Origin: SAR324 cluster bacterium
GTDB lineage: Bacteria > SAR324 > JACQKK01
Direction: 5' to 3'
Length of the DNA stretch: 6,976 nt
NCBI GenBank assembly: GCA_022572825.1
Contig: JACZVE010000168.1
Coordinates: forward strand, 1 to 6,976
Part shown: positions 6,883 to 6,976 of the stretch, one piece after another
Layout: every line of letters starts with the position of its first letter
Position numbering within the stretch: position 1 is the first letter of the stretch
The notes under the pieces: generated by a model
Told to the model about the DNA's origin: nothing
Seen by the model: the letters and a program-made list of their open reading frames with translations, nothing else
The model's database searches: none
Translations under genes and position numbers: made by a program

Positions 6883-6899
6883 TCCGGAATTATTCCGGA
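6883..6899. repeat. 17-bp palindrome beside the insertion sequence
   Basis: TCCGGAAT, one T, then ATTCCGGA: perfect 8-bp arms around a single base. It lies 7 bases outside the right repeat. There is no T run after it, so it is not an intrinsic terminator; it could be a protein-binding site or chance. The rest of the right flank (6876-6976) shows no recognised gene. Confidence 0.8.
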
Positions 6900-6909
6900 G
6901 CGACTCGCT

Positions 6910-6945
6910 GAGCTTCTGACAGAGCTTCTGACAGAGCTACTCACA
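6910..6945. repeat. 12-bp direct repeat, three copies
   Basis: GAGCTTCTGACA occurs at 6910-6921 and 6922-6933. A third copy at 6934-6945, GAGCTACTCACA, differs at two bases. Read on the plus strand in phase with the unit, all three give Glu-Leu-Leu-Thr, both differences are synonymous third-codon changes, and a TAG follows at 6946-6948. Confidence 0.85.
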
Positions 6946-6976
6946 TAGAAATAGCTTTTCGGCTGGGAGCCAGATT

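Overview
The window looks like part of a GC-rich bacterial chromosome, probably Pseudomonadota (inferred from base composition, codon use and gene types; no marker gene is present). It holds four metabolic genes in two convergent pairs, followed by one insertion sequence. I see no RNA gene, CRISPR array or defence system.

Positions 1-3680 (+): the 3' part of a HyuA-type gene (N-methylhydantoinase/oxoprolinase A) runs off the left edge. It overlaps, through an ATGA junction, a complete HyuB-type gene. The two proteins form the subunits of ATP-dependent amide-ring hydrolases or related carboxylases; the substrate cannot be read from the sequence. HyuB is longer than usual and ends in a segment that looks like a double-psi beta-barrel of the Cdc48/VAT N-domain kind, which is the most unusual protein feature here.

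Positions 3681-3764: a short gap between converging genes, with no convincing terminator.

Positions 3765-5319 (-): a two-gene operon with a 4-nt gap. Its first gene is an alpha/beta hydrolase that keeps every residue I remember as diagnostic of fluoroacetate dehalogenase (nucleophile Asp, two carboxylate-binding Arg, His/Trp/Tyr halide pocket, acid Asp, His). Its second gene is a HAD phosphatase resembling phosphoglycolate phosphatases.

Positions 5320-5401 hold the leader of that operon, including a 10-bp tandem duplication over the start codon.

Positions 5402-6875: a complete-looking IS1182-type insertion sequence of about 1.47 kb. It has near-perfect 21-bp terminal inverted repeats, its own promoter and Shine-Dalgarno site, and one DDE transposase whose stop codon touches the right repeat. 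Its outermost CTAG may be target duplication rather than element. The right flank (6876-6976) carries a 17-bp palindrome and a threefold 12-bp repeat, but no recognised gene. The element landed 82 bp upstream of the dehalogenase-like gene, so it may have separated that operon from upstream control sequence.
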